A stretch of 64,000 nt of DNA from Paraburkholderia sp. BL21I4N1 (GTDB lineage Bacteria > Pseudomonadota > Gammaproteobacteria > Burkholderiales > Burkholderiaceae), in assembly GCF_002973525.1 (NCBI RefSeq), contig NZ_PVEN01000014.1, positions 62,001 to 126,000 of the forward strand, written 5' to 3'. The notes beneath the pieces are model-generated. The model was not told where the DNA came from. It saw nothing but the letters and a program-made list of their open reading frames with translations, and made no database searches. Made by a program: the position numbers and the translations under genes. Each line of letters starts with the position of its first letter. Position 1 is the stretch's first letter. Of the stretch, positions 16,925 to 25,053 are shown piece after piece.

Positions 16925-18313
16925 ATGACGATGGAACAGACGGCTGGCAAGCCGAAGAAAACGATGCTGGTGAAGCACGCGGACGTGCTGGTCACGATGG
17001 ACGGCGCCCGGCGCGAACTGCGCGACGGCGGCCTGTATATCGAGGACAACCGCATCGTCGCGGTCGGACCGACGGCGGAGTTGCCGCAAGCGGCCGACGA
17101 AGTGCTGGACATGCGTGGGCATCTGGTGATCCCGGGGCTCGTGAACACGCACCATCACATGTATCAGAGCCTGACGCGCGCGATTCCCGCCGCGCAGAAC
17201 GCCGAGCTGTTCGGCTGGCTGACCAACCTCTACAAGGTGTGGGCGAACCTCACGCCGGAGATGATCGAAGTTTCGACGCTGACGGCCATGGCCGAGCTGC
17301 TGCTGTCCGGTTGCACGACGTCGAGCGACCATTTGTATATCTACCCGAACGGCAGCCGTCTCGACGACAGCATCGCCGCGGCGCGCCGGATCGGCATGCG
17401 TTTTCACGCGGCGCGCGGCAGCATGAGCGTCGGGCAGAAGGACGGCGGTCTGCCGCCCGATTCGGTGGTCGAACGTGAAGCAGACATTCTGAAGGACACG
17501 CAGCGCCTGATCGAGACGTATCACGACGAAGGGCGTTACGCGATGCTGCGCGTGGTGGTGGCGCCGTGCTCGCCGTTCTCGGTGAGCCGCGATCTGATGC
17601 GCGAATCGGCCGTCATGGCGCGTCAGTATGGCGTGTCGCTGCATACGCACCTGGCGGAGAACGTCAACGACATCGCGTATAGCCGCGAGAAGTTCGGTAT
17701 GACGCCGGCGGAGTATGCGGAAGATCTCGGTTGGGTCGGCCACGACGTATGGCACGCGCACTGCGTGCAACTCGACGAGGCAGGTATCGAACTGTTCGCC
17801 CGCACCGGCACCGGCGTCGCGCATTGCCCGTGCTCGAACATGCGGCTCGCGTCGGGCATCGCGCCGATCAAGCGGATGCGTCTCGCAGGCGTGCCGGTGG
17901 GGTTGGGCGTCGATGGTTCGGCGTCGAACGACGGCGCGCAGATGATCGCGGAAGTGCGTCAGGCGTTGCTGTTGCAGCGGGTCGGCTTCGGACCGGACGC
18001 GATGACCGCGCGCGAAGCGCTGGAAATCGCCACGCTGGGCGGCGCGAAAGTGCTCAATCGCGACGACATCGGCGCGTTGGCGCCGGGCATGGCGGCGGAC
18101 TTCGTGTCGTTCGATCTGAAGCAGCCGCTGTTTGCCGGTGCCTTGCATGACCCGGTCGCGGCGCTGGTGTTCTGCGCGCCTTCGCAGGTGAGCTATAGCG
18201 TGATCGGCGGCAGGGTGGTGGTGAAGGACGGGCAGTTGGCGACGCTGGAACTCGGGCCGGTCATCGAGCAGCACAACCGGCTGGCGAAGACGTTGTACGA
18301 GGCAGCGGCATAA
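16925..18313 (+). CDS. 8-oxoguanine deaminase (amidohydrolase)
   Basis: A 462-residue metal-dependent amidohydrolase that converts 8-oxoguanine to urate. Metal and catalytic motifs in order: NTHHHMYQSL, HTHLAEN, the HAHCVQLDE histidine, and GVDGSASND with the catalytic aspartate. The NTHHHMYQSLTRA form is characteristic of 8-oxoguanine deaminases rather than guanine deaminase or TrzN-type hydrolases. The ATG at 16925 has GGAGAAACGA upstream; the longer frame runs through the structured leader. Placement beside uraH-puuD, which consume urate, supports the assignment. Confidence 0.88.
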   Translation: MTMEQTAGKPKKTMLVKHADVLVTMDGARRELRDGGLYIEDNRIVAVGPTAELPQAADEVLDMRGHLVIPGLVNTHHHMYQSLTRAIPAAQNAELFGWLTNLYKVWANLTPEMIEVSTLTAMAELLLSGCTTSSDHLYIYPNGSRLDDSIAAARRIGMRFHAARGSMSVGQKDGGLPPDSVVEREADILKDTQRLIETYHDEGRYAMLRVVVAPCSPFSVSRDLMRESAVMARQYGVSLHTHLAENVNDIAYSREKFGMTPAEYAEDLGWVGHDVWHAHCVQLDEAGIELFARTGTGVAHCPCSNMRLASGIAPIKRMRLAGVPVGLGVDGSASNDGAQMIAEVRQALLLQRVGFGPDAMTAREALEIATLGGAKVLNRDDIGALAPGMAADFVSFDLKQPLFAGALHDPVAALVFCAPSQVSYSVIGGRVVVKDGQLATLELGPVIEQHNRLAKTLYEAAA

Positions 18314-18381
18314 GAGCCGAACCAGGCGAGGTTGCCGGAGGCCGCCATTGAGCGGCCGCCGATAACCCGCCAGACAACACT

Positions 18382-19314
18382 TTAAGGCTTGTCGATCAAG
18401 GTCCTGGTCGCTTCGGCGACCAGACTGCGCAACCAGCGCACTTCGTCGGAATAATGCACGCGCTCGTGCCACAGCTGGTAGTACTGCATCGGCGGGAAAT
18501 CGAGCGGCGCGGGCACCACGGTGAGCGGCAGGAACTTGGCGTAGTAATCCGCAAACAGGCGCGTCGTCGTGAAGATCAGATCGGATTTGATCAGCACGTA
18601 CGGCGCCAGATTGAAGTACGGCAGGGTCACGACCACATGACGCTTGAGCCGCTCGCGTGCGAGGTGCACGTCGATCGCGCCGCGTTGGCCCACCGAATAC
18701 GGAGTCGGCGCAAGATGCGGTGCATTCAGGTACTGGTCGAGCGTCAACCCGCCGCGTTTGGCGAACGGATGCGTGTTGCTCATCAGGCAGACGATCTGAT
18801 CGACGAACAGATTCGACAGGTGCAGTTGCTCCGGCGGCTCCGGCCAGTTGCCGACCACGATGTCGAGTTTGCCGTCTTCGAGTGCGAGCTCGTAGTCGAA
18901 AGCGGGCCCAAGCGAATGAAACTCGAGCGTCGCGTTCGGCGCCGCCTGACGGAAGCGCTCGACCACCGTCGGCACGAACAGCACGTTCAGGTAGTCCGGG
19001 CAGCCGATCCGGTAACAGCGGATCGAGGTTGCCGGATCGAAGTTGTGCTGCTGGAACTTGATGCGTTCGATTTCGCGCAGCGCGTTCTGCACCGGTTCGA
19101 GCAGTCGCAGACCGTATTCGGTCGGCACCATGCCGGATTTACCGCGCACCAGCAGCGGGTCGCCGGTGATGTCGCGCAAACGGCGCAGCGCCGCGCTGAT
19201 CGCGGGTTGCGATTGATTCAGTTTGACGGCCGCGCGCGTCACGCTGCGCTCCATCAACAGGGTGTGCAAGACGCGTAAAAGATACGTATCGATCGCCTCG
19301 CGTTGCTGACTCAT
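18382..19314 (-). CDS. LysR-family transcriptional regulator, probable purine catabolism regulator
   Basis: A 310-residue LTTR. The helix-turn-helix lies at about residues 18-65 (RSVTRAAVKLNQSQPAISAALRRLR), followed by a periplasmic-binding-protein-like effector domain from about 95 to the end. It converges on the deaminase gene and is divergent from the BMP-type ABC importer, so the 251-bp intergenic region at 19315 is its most likely target. The effector is probably a purine or ureide, judged from context only. Confidence 0.87.
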   Translation of the reverse strand: MSQQREAIDTYLLRVLHTLLMERSVTRAAVKLNQSQPAISAALRRLRDITGDPLLVRGKSGMVPTEYGLRLLEPVQNALREIERIKFQQHNFDPATSIRCYRIGCPDYLNVLFVPTVVERFRQAAPNATLEFHSLGPAFDYELALEDGKLDIVVGNWPEPPEQLHLSNLFVDQIVCLMSNTHPFAKRGGLTLDQYLNAPHLAPTPYSVGQRGAIDVHLARERLKRHVVVTLPYFNLAPYVLIKSDLIFTTTRLFADYYAKFLPLTVVPAPLDFPPMQYYQLWHERVHYSDEVRWLRSLVAEATRTLIDKP

Positions 19315-19482
19315 GACTTCTCCGAAATATATGTTCTGGCTGATCGTACGGGCGTGGGGGTATATGCGTTTTAATATGAACTCGAGTTCACGTCAAGGGA
19401 GGGATACCCGCAGATCGCGCAGCGGCGCGGGTTTGCGGGGAATTTTGATGGCTCGACTGAGTGAGTCGAATTAGGTATTGTC

Positions 19483-19546
19483 ATCCGGTTAAGGTGACGG
19501 ATCGTCTGCCGGCAAGGCGGCGGCCCGCGCTGTAACCGGCGGTCAC
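19483..19546 (+). promoter_or_regulatory. Candidate structured leader RNA of the BMP-type ABC importer operon
   Basis: Two nested helices, GTGAC/GTCAC (19494-19498 with 19542-19546) and GCCGG/CCGGC (19508-19512 with 19536-19540), enclose a GC-rich loop containing CCCGCGCTGTAA. An alternative upstream hairpin ATCCG/CGGAT (19483-19502) shares bases with the first helix, so the two folds exclude each other, as in a switch. The structure ends 19 bp before the start codon. The class is not identified; parts resemble the cobalamin riboswitch core, but key elements are missing. Confidence 0.35.
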
Positions 19547-19565
19547 TGACGTACTACGGAATCAC

Positions 19566-21167
19566 ATGAGCGACTCTTTTTATAGCGACGGCGCCGCCGC
19601 GCAGCCGGCAACCAGGCCGGAACAGGCGGCGCCCCGGTTGATGCTTCAAGGCATCACCAAACAATATCCGGCCGTGCGAGCTAACGACGACGTCACGTTG
19701 ATCGTCGCGCCGGGTGAAATCCATGCCGTGCTCGGCGAAAACGGCGCCGGCAAAAGCACGCTGATGAAAATCATCTACGGCGCGGTGCGGCCTGATGCCG
19801 GCGAGATTCGCTGGGAGGGCCAGGCGGTCGAGATCGCGAGTCCCGCGGCGGCGCGCAAGCTCGGCATAGGCATGGTGTTCCAGCATTTTTCGCTGTTCGA
19901 GACGCTCACGGTCGGCGAAAACATCGCGCTCGCGTTAGACGAACCCTTCGATCTGAAGACGCTCTCCAAACGGATTCGCGAAGTCTCCGCCGACTACGGC
20001 CTCGACATCGATCCGCAGCGTCACGTGCATAGCCTGACGGTGGGCGAGCGGCAACGCGTCGAGATCGTGCGTTGTCTGCTGCAGAACCCGCGTCTGCTGA
20101 TCATGGACGAACCGACTTCAGTGCTCACGCCGCAAGCGGTCCGCAAGCTGTTCACCACGCTCAGGCGTCTCGCGGCCGAAGGTTGCAGCATCCTCTATAT
20201 CAGCCACAAGCTCGACGAAATCCAGGAGCTGTGCGACACCGCCACGGTGATGCGCGGCGGCCGCGTGACGGGACATGTGAAGCCGAAGGGCGAAACGCAT
20301 GCGTCGCTCGCACAGTTGATGGTGGGGCATTCGCTGCCCGACTACACGCGGCGTGAACACAATCCGGGTCCGGTGCTGCTCGACGTGAAGGCGCTGTCGG
20401 TGGAGAGCGACGACCCGTTCGGCACCTCGCTCGATAACGTGTCGTTCGGTGTGCATGCCGGCGAGATCTTCGGCATCGCGGGGGTGTCGGGCAATGGTCA
20501 GGCGGAATTGTTGTCGGCGCTGTCGGGCGAAAAGCGGGGCGTGCGCGCCGACGCGGTGACGATTTGCGGTAAAGCGGCCGGACGCCTCGGGGCGGGCGGG
20601 CGGCGCGCGCTCGGTTTCGGATTCGTGCCGGAAGAGCGGCTGGGCCGCGGCGCGGTGCCGGCCATGACGCTGTCGGAAAACGCGCTGCTCACCGCGCATC
20701 GGCAGCAGATGGTGAAGTCGGGCTGGATCAACGCCGGCGCGATGCGCGCGTTCGCGAAGCGCTGCATCGACGCGTTCGACGTGCGTTGCGGCGGCGTCGA
20801 AGCGCTCGCGCAGAGTTTGTCGGGCGGCAATCTGCAAAAGTACATCATGGGTCGTGAGATTTTGCAGGCGCCCAAGGTGCTGGTGGTCGCGCAACCTACC
20901 TGGGGCGTCGACGTCGGCGCGGCGGCGTTCATTCGTCAGCAGCTGCTCGATCTGTCGGCACGCGGCGTGGCGATTCTGGTGATCTCGGAGGAACTGGAGG
21001 AGTTGTTCGATATCTGCGACCGCATCGCGGTGCTCGCGGGCGGCCGGCTCTCGCCGGTGCGCGCCACCGGCGCGACCAATGCCGAGGAAATCGGCCGCTG
21101 GATGGCGGGCCTGTTCGGCGGCCGCGAGGGCGCGGCGCCGTCGGCGGAACAGCCGGCGCATGCCTGA
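19566..21167 (+). CDS. ABC importer ATPase with two nucleotide-binding domains (BMP/nucleoside-type, YufO/NupA-like)
   Basis: A 533-residue fused ATPase of the sugar/nucleoside carbohydrate-uptake-2 type. Domain 1 has Walker A GENGAGKST, signature LTVGERQRVEI and Walker B LLIMDEPTSVLTP. Domain 2 has a degenerate P-loop (GVSGNGQAEL) but a normal signature LSGGNLQKYIMGRE, as is usual in this subfamily. It is followed by two permeases and a BMP-family binding protein. Relatives import nucleosides and purines, and the neighbourhood supports a purine-related ligand. Start ATG at 19566. Confidence 0.88.
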   Translation: MSDSFYSDGAAAQPATRPEQAAPRLMLQGITKQYPAVRANDDVTLIVAPGEIHAVLGENGAGKSTLMKIIYGAVRPDAGEIRWEGQAVEIASPAAARKLGIGMVFQHFSLFETLTVGENIALALDEPFDLKTLSKRIREVSADYGLDIDPQRHVHSLTVGERQRVEIVRCLLQNPRLLIMDEPTSVLTPQAVRKLFTTLRRLAAEGCSILYISHKLDEIQELCDTATVMRGGRVTGHVKPKGETHASLAQLMVGHSLPDYTRREHNPGPVLLDVKALSVESDDPFGTSLDNVSFGVHAGEIFGIAGVSGNGQAELLSALSGEKRGVRADAVTICGKAAGRLGAGGRRALGFGFVPEERLGRGAVPAMTLSENALLTAHRQQMVKSGWINAGAMRAFAKRCIDAFDVRCGGVEALAQSLSGGNLQKYIMGREILQAPKVLVVAQPTWGVDVGAAAFIRQQLLDLSARGVAILVISEELEELFDICDRIAVLAGGRLSPVRATGATNAEEIGRWMAGLFGGREGAAPSAEQPAHA

Positions 21168-21246
21168 GCGAAAGGGCGTCGCCAACGCTCACGCCAACGA
21201 GTCCGCACCATAAAACCAGAACCTGAACGACCACCACACGCTAGCC

Positions 21247-22353
21247 ATGATTCTTCCGTATCGACTCGAAGCTCGCACGACACCCTCGCGCACGATGCAG
21301 CTCGCCGTACCGCTGATCGCCGCGTTGCTCACGCTCGCGATCGGCTTTCTGATCTTCAGCCTCGTCGGCCGCGACCCGCTCGACGCCATGCACGCGTTTT
21401 TCATCGAGCCGCTGTCCAGCGTGAACGGCTGGTCGGAACTGCTGCTGAAGGCCTCGCCGTTGTGCCTGATCGGCCTGGGTCTCGCGATCGGCTATCGCGC
21501 CAATGTGTGGAACATCGGCGCCGAAGGGCAGATGCTGCTCGGCGGGATTGCCGCGAGCGGCGTCGCGATCTATTTCGATCAGGCGACCGGCTGGTGGATT
21601 CTGCCGACCATGATGATCGCCGGTGTGTTGGGCGGCATGGCGTGGGCGGCGATTCCCGCGCTGCTGAAAAGCCGCTTCAACACCAACGAGATTCTCGTCA
21701 GCCTGATGCTCACGTATGTCGCCACGCAACTGCTGATTTATCTGGTCAGTGGTCCCTGGCGCGATCCGCAGGGGATGAATTTTCCACTGTCGGAAATGTT
21801 CAGCGGCGACGCGCTGTATCCGACCTTCTCCGGTGATTGGCACTGGAAATGGCTGCGCGGCACGCGCCTGAATGCGTCGGTATTCGTCACGCTGGCCGCG
21901 ATTCCGCTCGTGTGGCTGTTCATGCGCAAGAGCTTCGCGGGCTACCGGATGAACGTCGGCGGTCTCGCGCCGCTCGCCGCGCGCTATGCCGGTTTCTCCG
22001 ACAAGAAAACCATCTGGACCTCGCTGCTGATTAGCGGCGGTCTCGCGGGTCTGGCCGGTATGGGCGAGATCGCCGGTCCGATCGGCCAGCTTCAGGCGAC
22101 GTGGTCGCCAGGCTACGGCTTCACCGCGATCATCGTGGTGTTCGTCGGACGGCTGCATCCGGTCGGCATCGTGCTCGCGAGTCTGCTGATGGCCTTGCTG
22201 TATCTCGGCGGGGAGGCTGTGCAGACCTCGATGCAATTGCCGCAGGCGCTCTCCGGCGTATTCCAGGGGCTGTTGCTGTTCTGCCTGCTGGGCGCCGACC
22301 TGTTCGTGAACTACCGTGTGCGCCGCCGAACCCTGGCCGCGCAAGTTCACTGA
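21247..22353 (+). CDS. ABC importer permease 1 (YufP-like)
   Basis: A 368-residue inner-membrane permease of the BPD_transp_2 family with eight to ten hydrophobic helices. The conserved GLGLAIGYRANVWNIGAEGQ motif and the LMLTYVATQLL segment are characteristic of the YufP/NupP type. The ATG follows the ATPase stop by 79 bp. The next permease starts 28 bp downstream. It forms a heterodimer with the second permease in the membrane. Confidence 0.88.
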   Translation: MILPYRLEARTTPSRTMQLAVPLIAALLTLAIGFLIFSLVGRDPLDAMHAFFIEPLSSVNGWSELLLKASPLCLIGLGLAIGYRANVWNIGAEGQMLLGGIAASGVAIYFDQATGWWILPTMMIAGVLGGMAWAAIPALLKSRFNTNEILVSLMLTYVATQLLIYLVSGPWRDPQGMNFPLSEMFSGDALYPTFSGDWHWKWLRGTRLNASVFVTLAAIPLVWLFMRKSFAGYRMNVGGLAPLAARYAGFSDKKTIWTSLLISGGLAGLAGMGEIAGPIGQLQATWSPGYGFTAIIVVFVGRLHPVGIVLASLLMALLYLGGEAVQTSMQLPQALSGVFQGLLLFCLLGADLFVNYRVRRRTLAAQVH

Positions 22354-22381
22354 TTCGCTCACCGATTCCCGCCGGATTGCC

Positions 22382-23311
22382 ATGGATATCAACCAAGCCA
22401 GCGCGCTCACTTCGAGCGCCGTCACCGCCGCGATTCCGCTGATGTTCGCGGGCGCGGGCGAACTCGTCGCCGAGAAGTCCGGCGTTCTCAACCTCGGTGT
22501 GGAAGGCATGATGCTGATGGGCGCCGTCAGCGGCTACGCGGTCACCGCGATCACCGGCAACCCGTGGCTCGGCGTGCTCGCCGCGATCGGCGCCGGGCTC
22601 GCCATGTCGCTGCTGTTCGCCTTCCTCACGCTCACCATGCTGGCCAATCAGGTTGCCACCGGCCTGTCGCTGACGATCTTCGGCATCGGCCTGTCGGCGT
22701 ATGTCGGCAAGCCGTACACGTCGGCGGCGGTGCGCGCGACCATCGACACGTGGACCATTCCGGGTCTCTCGAAGATTCCGGTGCTCGGCCCCGCGCTGTT
22801 CAGCCTCACGCCGCTCGATTACCTCGCGTTCCTGATGTTCGCGGCGATCGGCTGGTTCCTGTACCGCACGCGCGCGGGTCTCGTGCTGCGCTCGGTCGGC
22901 GAATCGCCGCAGGTGGCGCATTCGGTCGGCTTTCCGGTGGTCGGCGTGCGCTACGGTGCGGTGGCGTTCGGCGGCGGCATGGCCGGGCTGGCGGGCGGCT
23001 ATTACTCGATCGTCAATCTGCATCTGTGGCAGGAAAACCTCACCTCGGGACGCGGCTGGATCGCGCTCGCGCTGGTCGTGTTCGCGACGTGGCGCCCCGG
23101 GCGTCTGCTGATCGGCGCGCTGCTGTTCGGCGCCGTGACGGGACTGCAGTTCTACGCGCAGGCGATCGGCGTGCCGGTGCCCACGCAGTTTCTCGCGATG
23201 CTGCCGTACGTCGCGACCGTCGTCGTGCTGGTGCTGATTTCGCGTAATCCGAACACGATCCGGCTGAATGCACCCGCGTCGCTGGGTAAACCGTTTTTCT
23301 CGGCAGGCTGA
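22382..23311 (+). CDS. ABC importer permease 2 (YufQ-like)
   Basis: A 309-residue BPD_transp_2 permease. The N-terminal AAIPLMFAGAGELVAEKSGVLNLGVEGM motif is conserved in YufQ/NupQ proteins. The ATG at 22382 is preferred because the open frame upstream overlaps the first permease gene. The C-terminus carries the LRSVGESPQVAHSVGFPV coupling-helix region. Third gene of the importer operon. Confidence 0.88.
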   Translation: MDINQASALTSSAVTAAIPLMFAGAGELVAEKSGVLNLGVEGMMLMGAVSGYAVTAITGNPWLGVLAAIGAGLAMSLLFAFLTLTMLANQVATGLSLTIFGIGLSAYVGKPYTSAAVRATIDTWTIPGLSKIPVLGPALFSLTPLDYLAFLMFAAIGWFLYRTRAGLVLRSVGESPQVAHSVGFPVVGVRYGAVAFGGGMAGLAGGYYSIVNLHLWQENLTSGRGWIALALVVFATWRPGRLLIGALLFGAVTGLQFYAQAIGVPVPTQFLAMLPYVATVVVLVLISRNPNTIRLNAPASLGKPFFSAG

Positions 23312-23369
23312 CCGACCAGGTTTCGACCATCCGTTTCCAGATCATTCGATAAACACGACAGGAGAAAAC

Positions 23370-24464
23370 ATGAAGAGAAGAAATCTGCTGACCGCCTTCG
23401 CGTGGGGCGCGGCCTCGCTGGCGCTCGCCGCGCCGCTCGCGCAAACCGCGCAGGCCGCCGATGCACCGGGCGTCGCGTTCGTCTACCTCGGCAATCCGGG
23501 CGATGCCGGTTGGACCTACGCGCACGACCAGGGCTCGAAGGAAGCGGAAGCGAAGTTCGGCAACAAGATCAAGATCACCCGCATCGAGAACGTGCCCGAG
23601 TCGGCCGACTCCGAGCGCGTGTTCCGCGATCTCGCGAACAAGGGCAACAAGATCATCATCGGCTCGAGCTTCGGCTATCAGGACTTCGAGCTGAAGGTCG
23701 CGAAGGATTTCCCGGACACGGTGTTCCTGCACGCGACCGGCTACAAGAAGGCGCCGAACTTCGGCACCTACGACGTGCGCATGTACCAGGGCGCGTATCT
23801 GGCGGGTGTCGCGGCGGGCTATGTGACGAAGACCAACACGCTCGGCTTCGTCGCGTCGGTGCCGATTCCGGAAGTGATCCGCAACATCAACGCGTACACG
23901 CTCGGTGCGCGCTCGGTGAATCCGAAGGTGCATACCAAGGTGATCTGGATCAACAGCTGGTTCGATCCGGGCAAGGAAAAGCAGGCGGCTGAAACGCTGA
24001 TCGGTCAGGGCGCCGACGTGCTGCTGCAAAACACCGATTCGAGCGCGACGCTCGCGACCGCATCGGAAAAGCACGTGCATGCGTTCGGCTGGGATTCGGA
24101 CATGAAGAAGTTCGGTCCCGACGCGCATCTCGGCTCGGTGGTCGCGCACTGGGGGGTGTACTACAACGCGGCGATCCAGCAGGTGCTGGACGGCAAGTGG
24201 AAGAACGATCCGGTGTGGTGGGGCATTCCGCAGAAGGCCGTCAATCTGGAGGATCTGAATACCGGCGTGATTTCGGCTGATGCGCAGAAGCAGGTCGCGG
24301 CTAAGCGCGACGAACTGGCGGGCGGCAAGTGGGACGTGTTCACGGGGCCGATCAAGGATCAATCGGGCGCGGTCAAGGTGCCGGCGGGGAAGACGCTGGC
24401 CGATCCGGAATTGCAACGCCTGAACTGGTATGTGGAAGGCGTGGACGGCACGCTGCCGAAGTAA
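23370..24464 (+). CDS. BMP-family ABC substrate-binding protein
   Basis: A 364-residue periplasmic binding protein. A signal peptide spans about residues 1-29 (AQAADA cleavage region) and has no lipobox cysteine, so the protein is soluble rather than a lipoprotein. The mature part has the Bmp/Med fold pattern: GVAFVYLGNPGDAGWTYAHDQG, FRDLANKGNKIIIGSSFGYQ, GADVLLQNTDSSATL. Family ligands are nucleosides, purines or related heterocycles. A ribosome binding site AGGAG precedes the ATG at 23370. Last gene of the importer operon, followed by a strong terminator. Confidence 0.9.
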   Translation: MKRRNLLTAFAWGAASLALAAPLAQTAQAADAPGVAFVYLGNPGDAGWTYAHDQGSKEAEAKFGNKIKITRIENVPESADSERVFRDLANKGNKIIIGSSFGYQDFELKVAKDFPDTVFLHATGYKKAPNFGTYDVRMYQGAYLAGVAAGYVTKTNTLGFVASVPIPEVIRNINAYTLGARSVNPKVHTKVIWINSWFDPGKEKQAAETLIGQGADVLLQNTDSSATLATASEKHVHAFGWDSDMKKFGPDAHLGSVVAHWGVYYNAAIQQVLDGKWKNDPVWWGIPQKAVNLEDLNTGVISADAQKQVAAKRDELAGGKWDVFTGPIKDQSGAVKVPAGKTLADPELQRLNWYVEGVDGTLPK

Positions 24465-24536
24465 GCTGCGCTTCAACGCGCTTTTAAGGCATGACGATCG
24501 ACCAGGCGGCGGTCTCAGCAACCGCTGCTTTAAGGC

Positions 24537-24567
24537 GCTGCGTCCACCATGGACGCAGCTTTTTTTG
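24537..24567 (+). terminator. Rho-independent terminator after the BMP importer operon
   Basis: A 10-bp stem GCTGCGTCCA / TGGACGCAGC with a 3-base loop and eight consecutive T. Confidence 0.92.
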
Positions 24568-24631
24568 CTTCGGATTATTCGCGGGCCTCAGGCCTGACGG
24601 CGGCTTTAGACCAGCGCACCGCGCGCGCCTC

Positions 24632-24838
24632 TCAATCGATGCGCAAACCCACCTTGATGGTCACCTGCCAGTAGGCGACCTTGTCGTTCTCGATCTGGCC
24701 CCGCGTTTCCGTGACTTCGAACCAGTGCAGATGACGAAGCGTCTTCGACGCTTTGGCGATCGCGGTGCTAATGGCGTCGTCGATCGATTGGGTCGATGAA
24801 CCGGTCAGTTCGATCTGCTTGTAGACGTGTTCGGACAT
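24632..24838 (-). CDS. Dodecin (flavin-storage protein)
   Basis: A 68-residue protein with the full dodecin pattern: VYKQIELTGSS at the N-terminus, the helix SIDDAISTAIAKASKTLRHL, and the strand WFEVTETRGQIEN. The tryptophan that stacks on the bound flavin (HLHWFEV) is present. Dodecins assemble into hollow dodecamers that sequester riboflavin, FMN or CoA. A strong ribosome binding site (AAGGAGG) precedes the start. Monocistronic and divergent from the dehydrogenase gene. Confidence 0.93.
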   Translation of the reverse strand: MSEHVYKQIELTGSSTQSIDDAISTAIAKASKTLRHLHWFEVTETRGQIENDKVAYWQVTIKVGLRID

Positions 24839-25053
24839 GGACTGCCTCCTTTCGCGCTTCGTTGGTGTTCAAAAAGTATAGGCAACGGGTCAGGCGCCGC
24901 ATGTCGTTCGCGCGGCCCTGTTCGCGTTCGCTCGGACTCGCGTCGGCCCGCATGAGCGAGTCATAACGCACATCGCGTGCCCGATATCCGGCGGCTTCGC
25001 GCGGCCGTTATCATGTCCGCGCAACTCAATCCGACAGCCAACGAGGTTCGAAC

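Noticed and set aside
16925..18313. Guanine deaminase or atrazine chlorohydrolase
   Set aside because: NTHHHMYQSLTRA and the neighbouring uraH-puuD fit 8-oxoguanine deaminase better.
19470..19562. A bona fide cobalamin riboswitch
   Set aside because: CCCGC-x-CTGTAA-CCGG and TCACTG look similar, but the AGGGAA and B12-box (AGCCAGGAGACC-type) elements are missing; it is kept only as a candidate leader.
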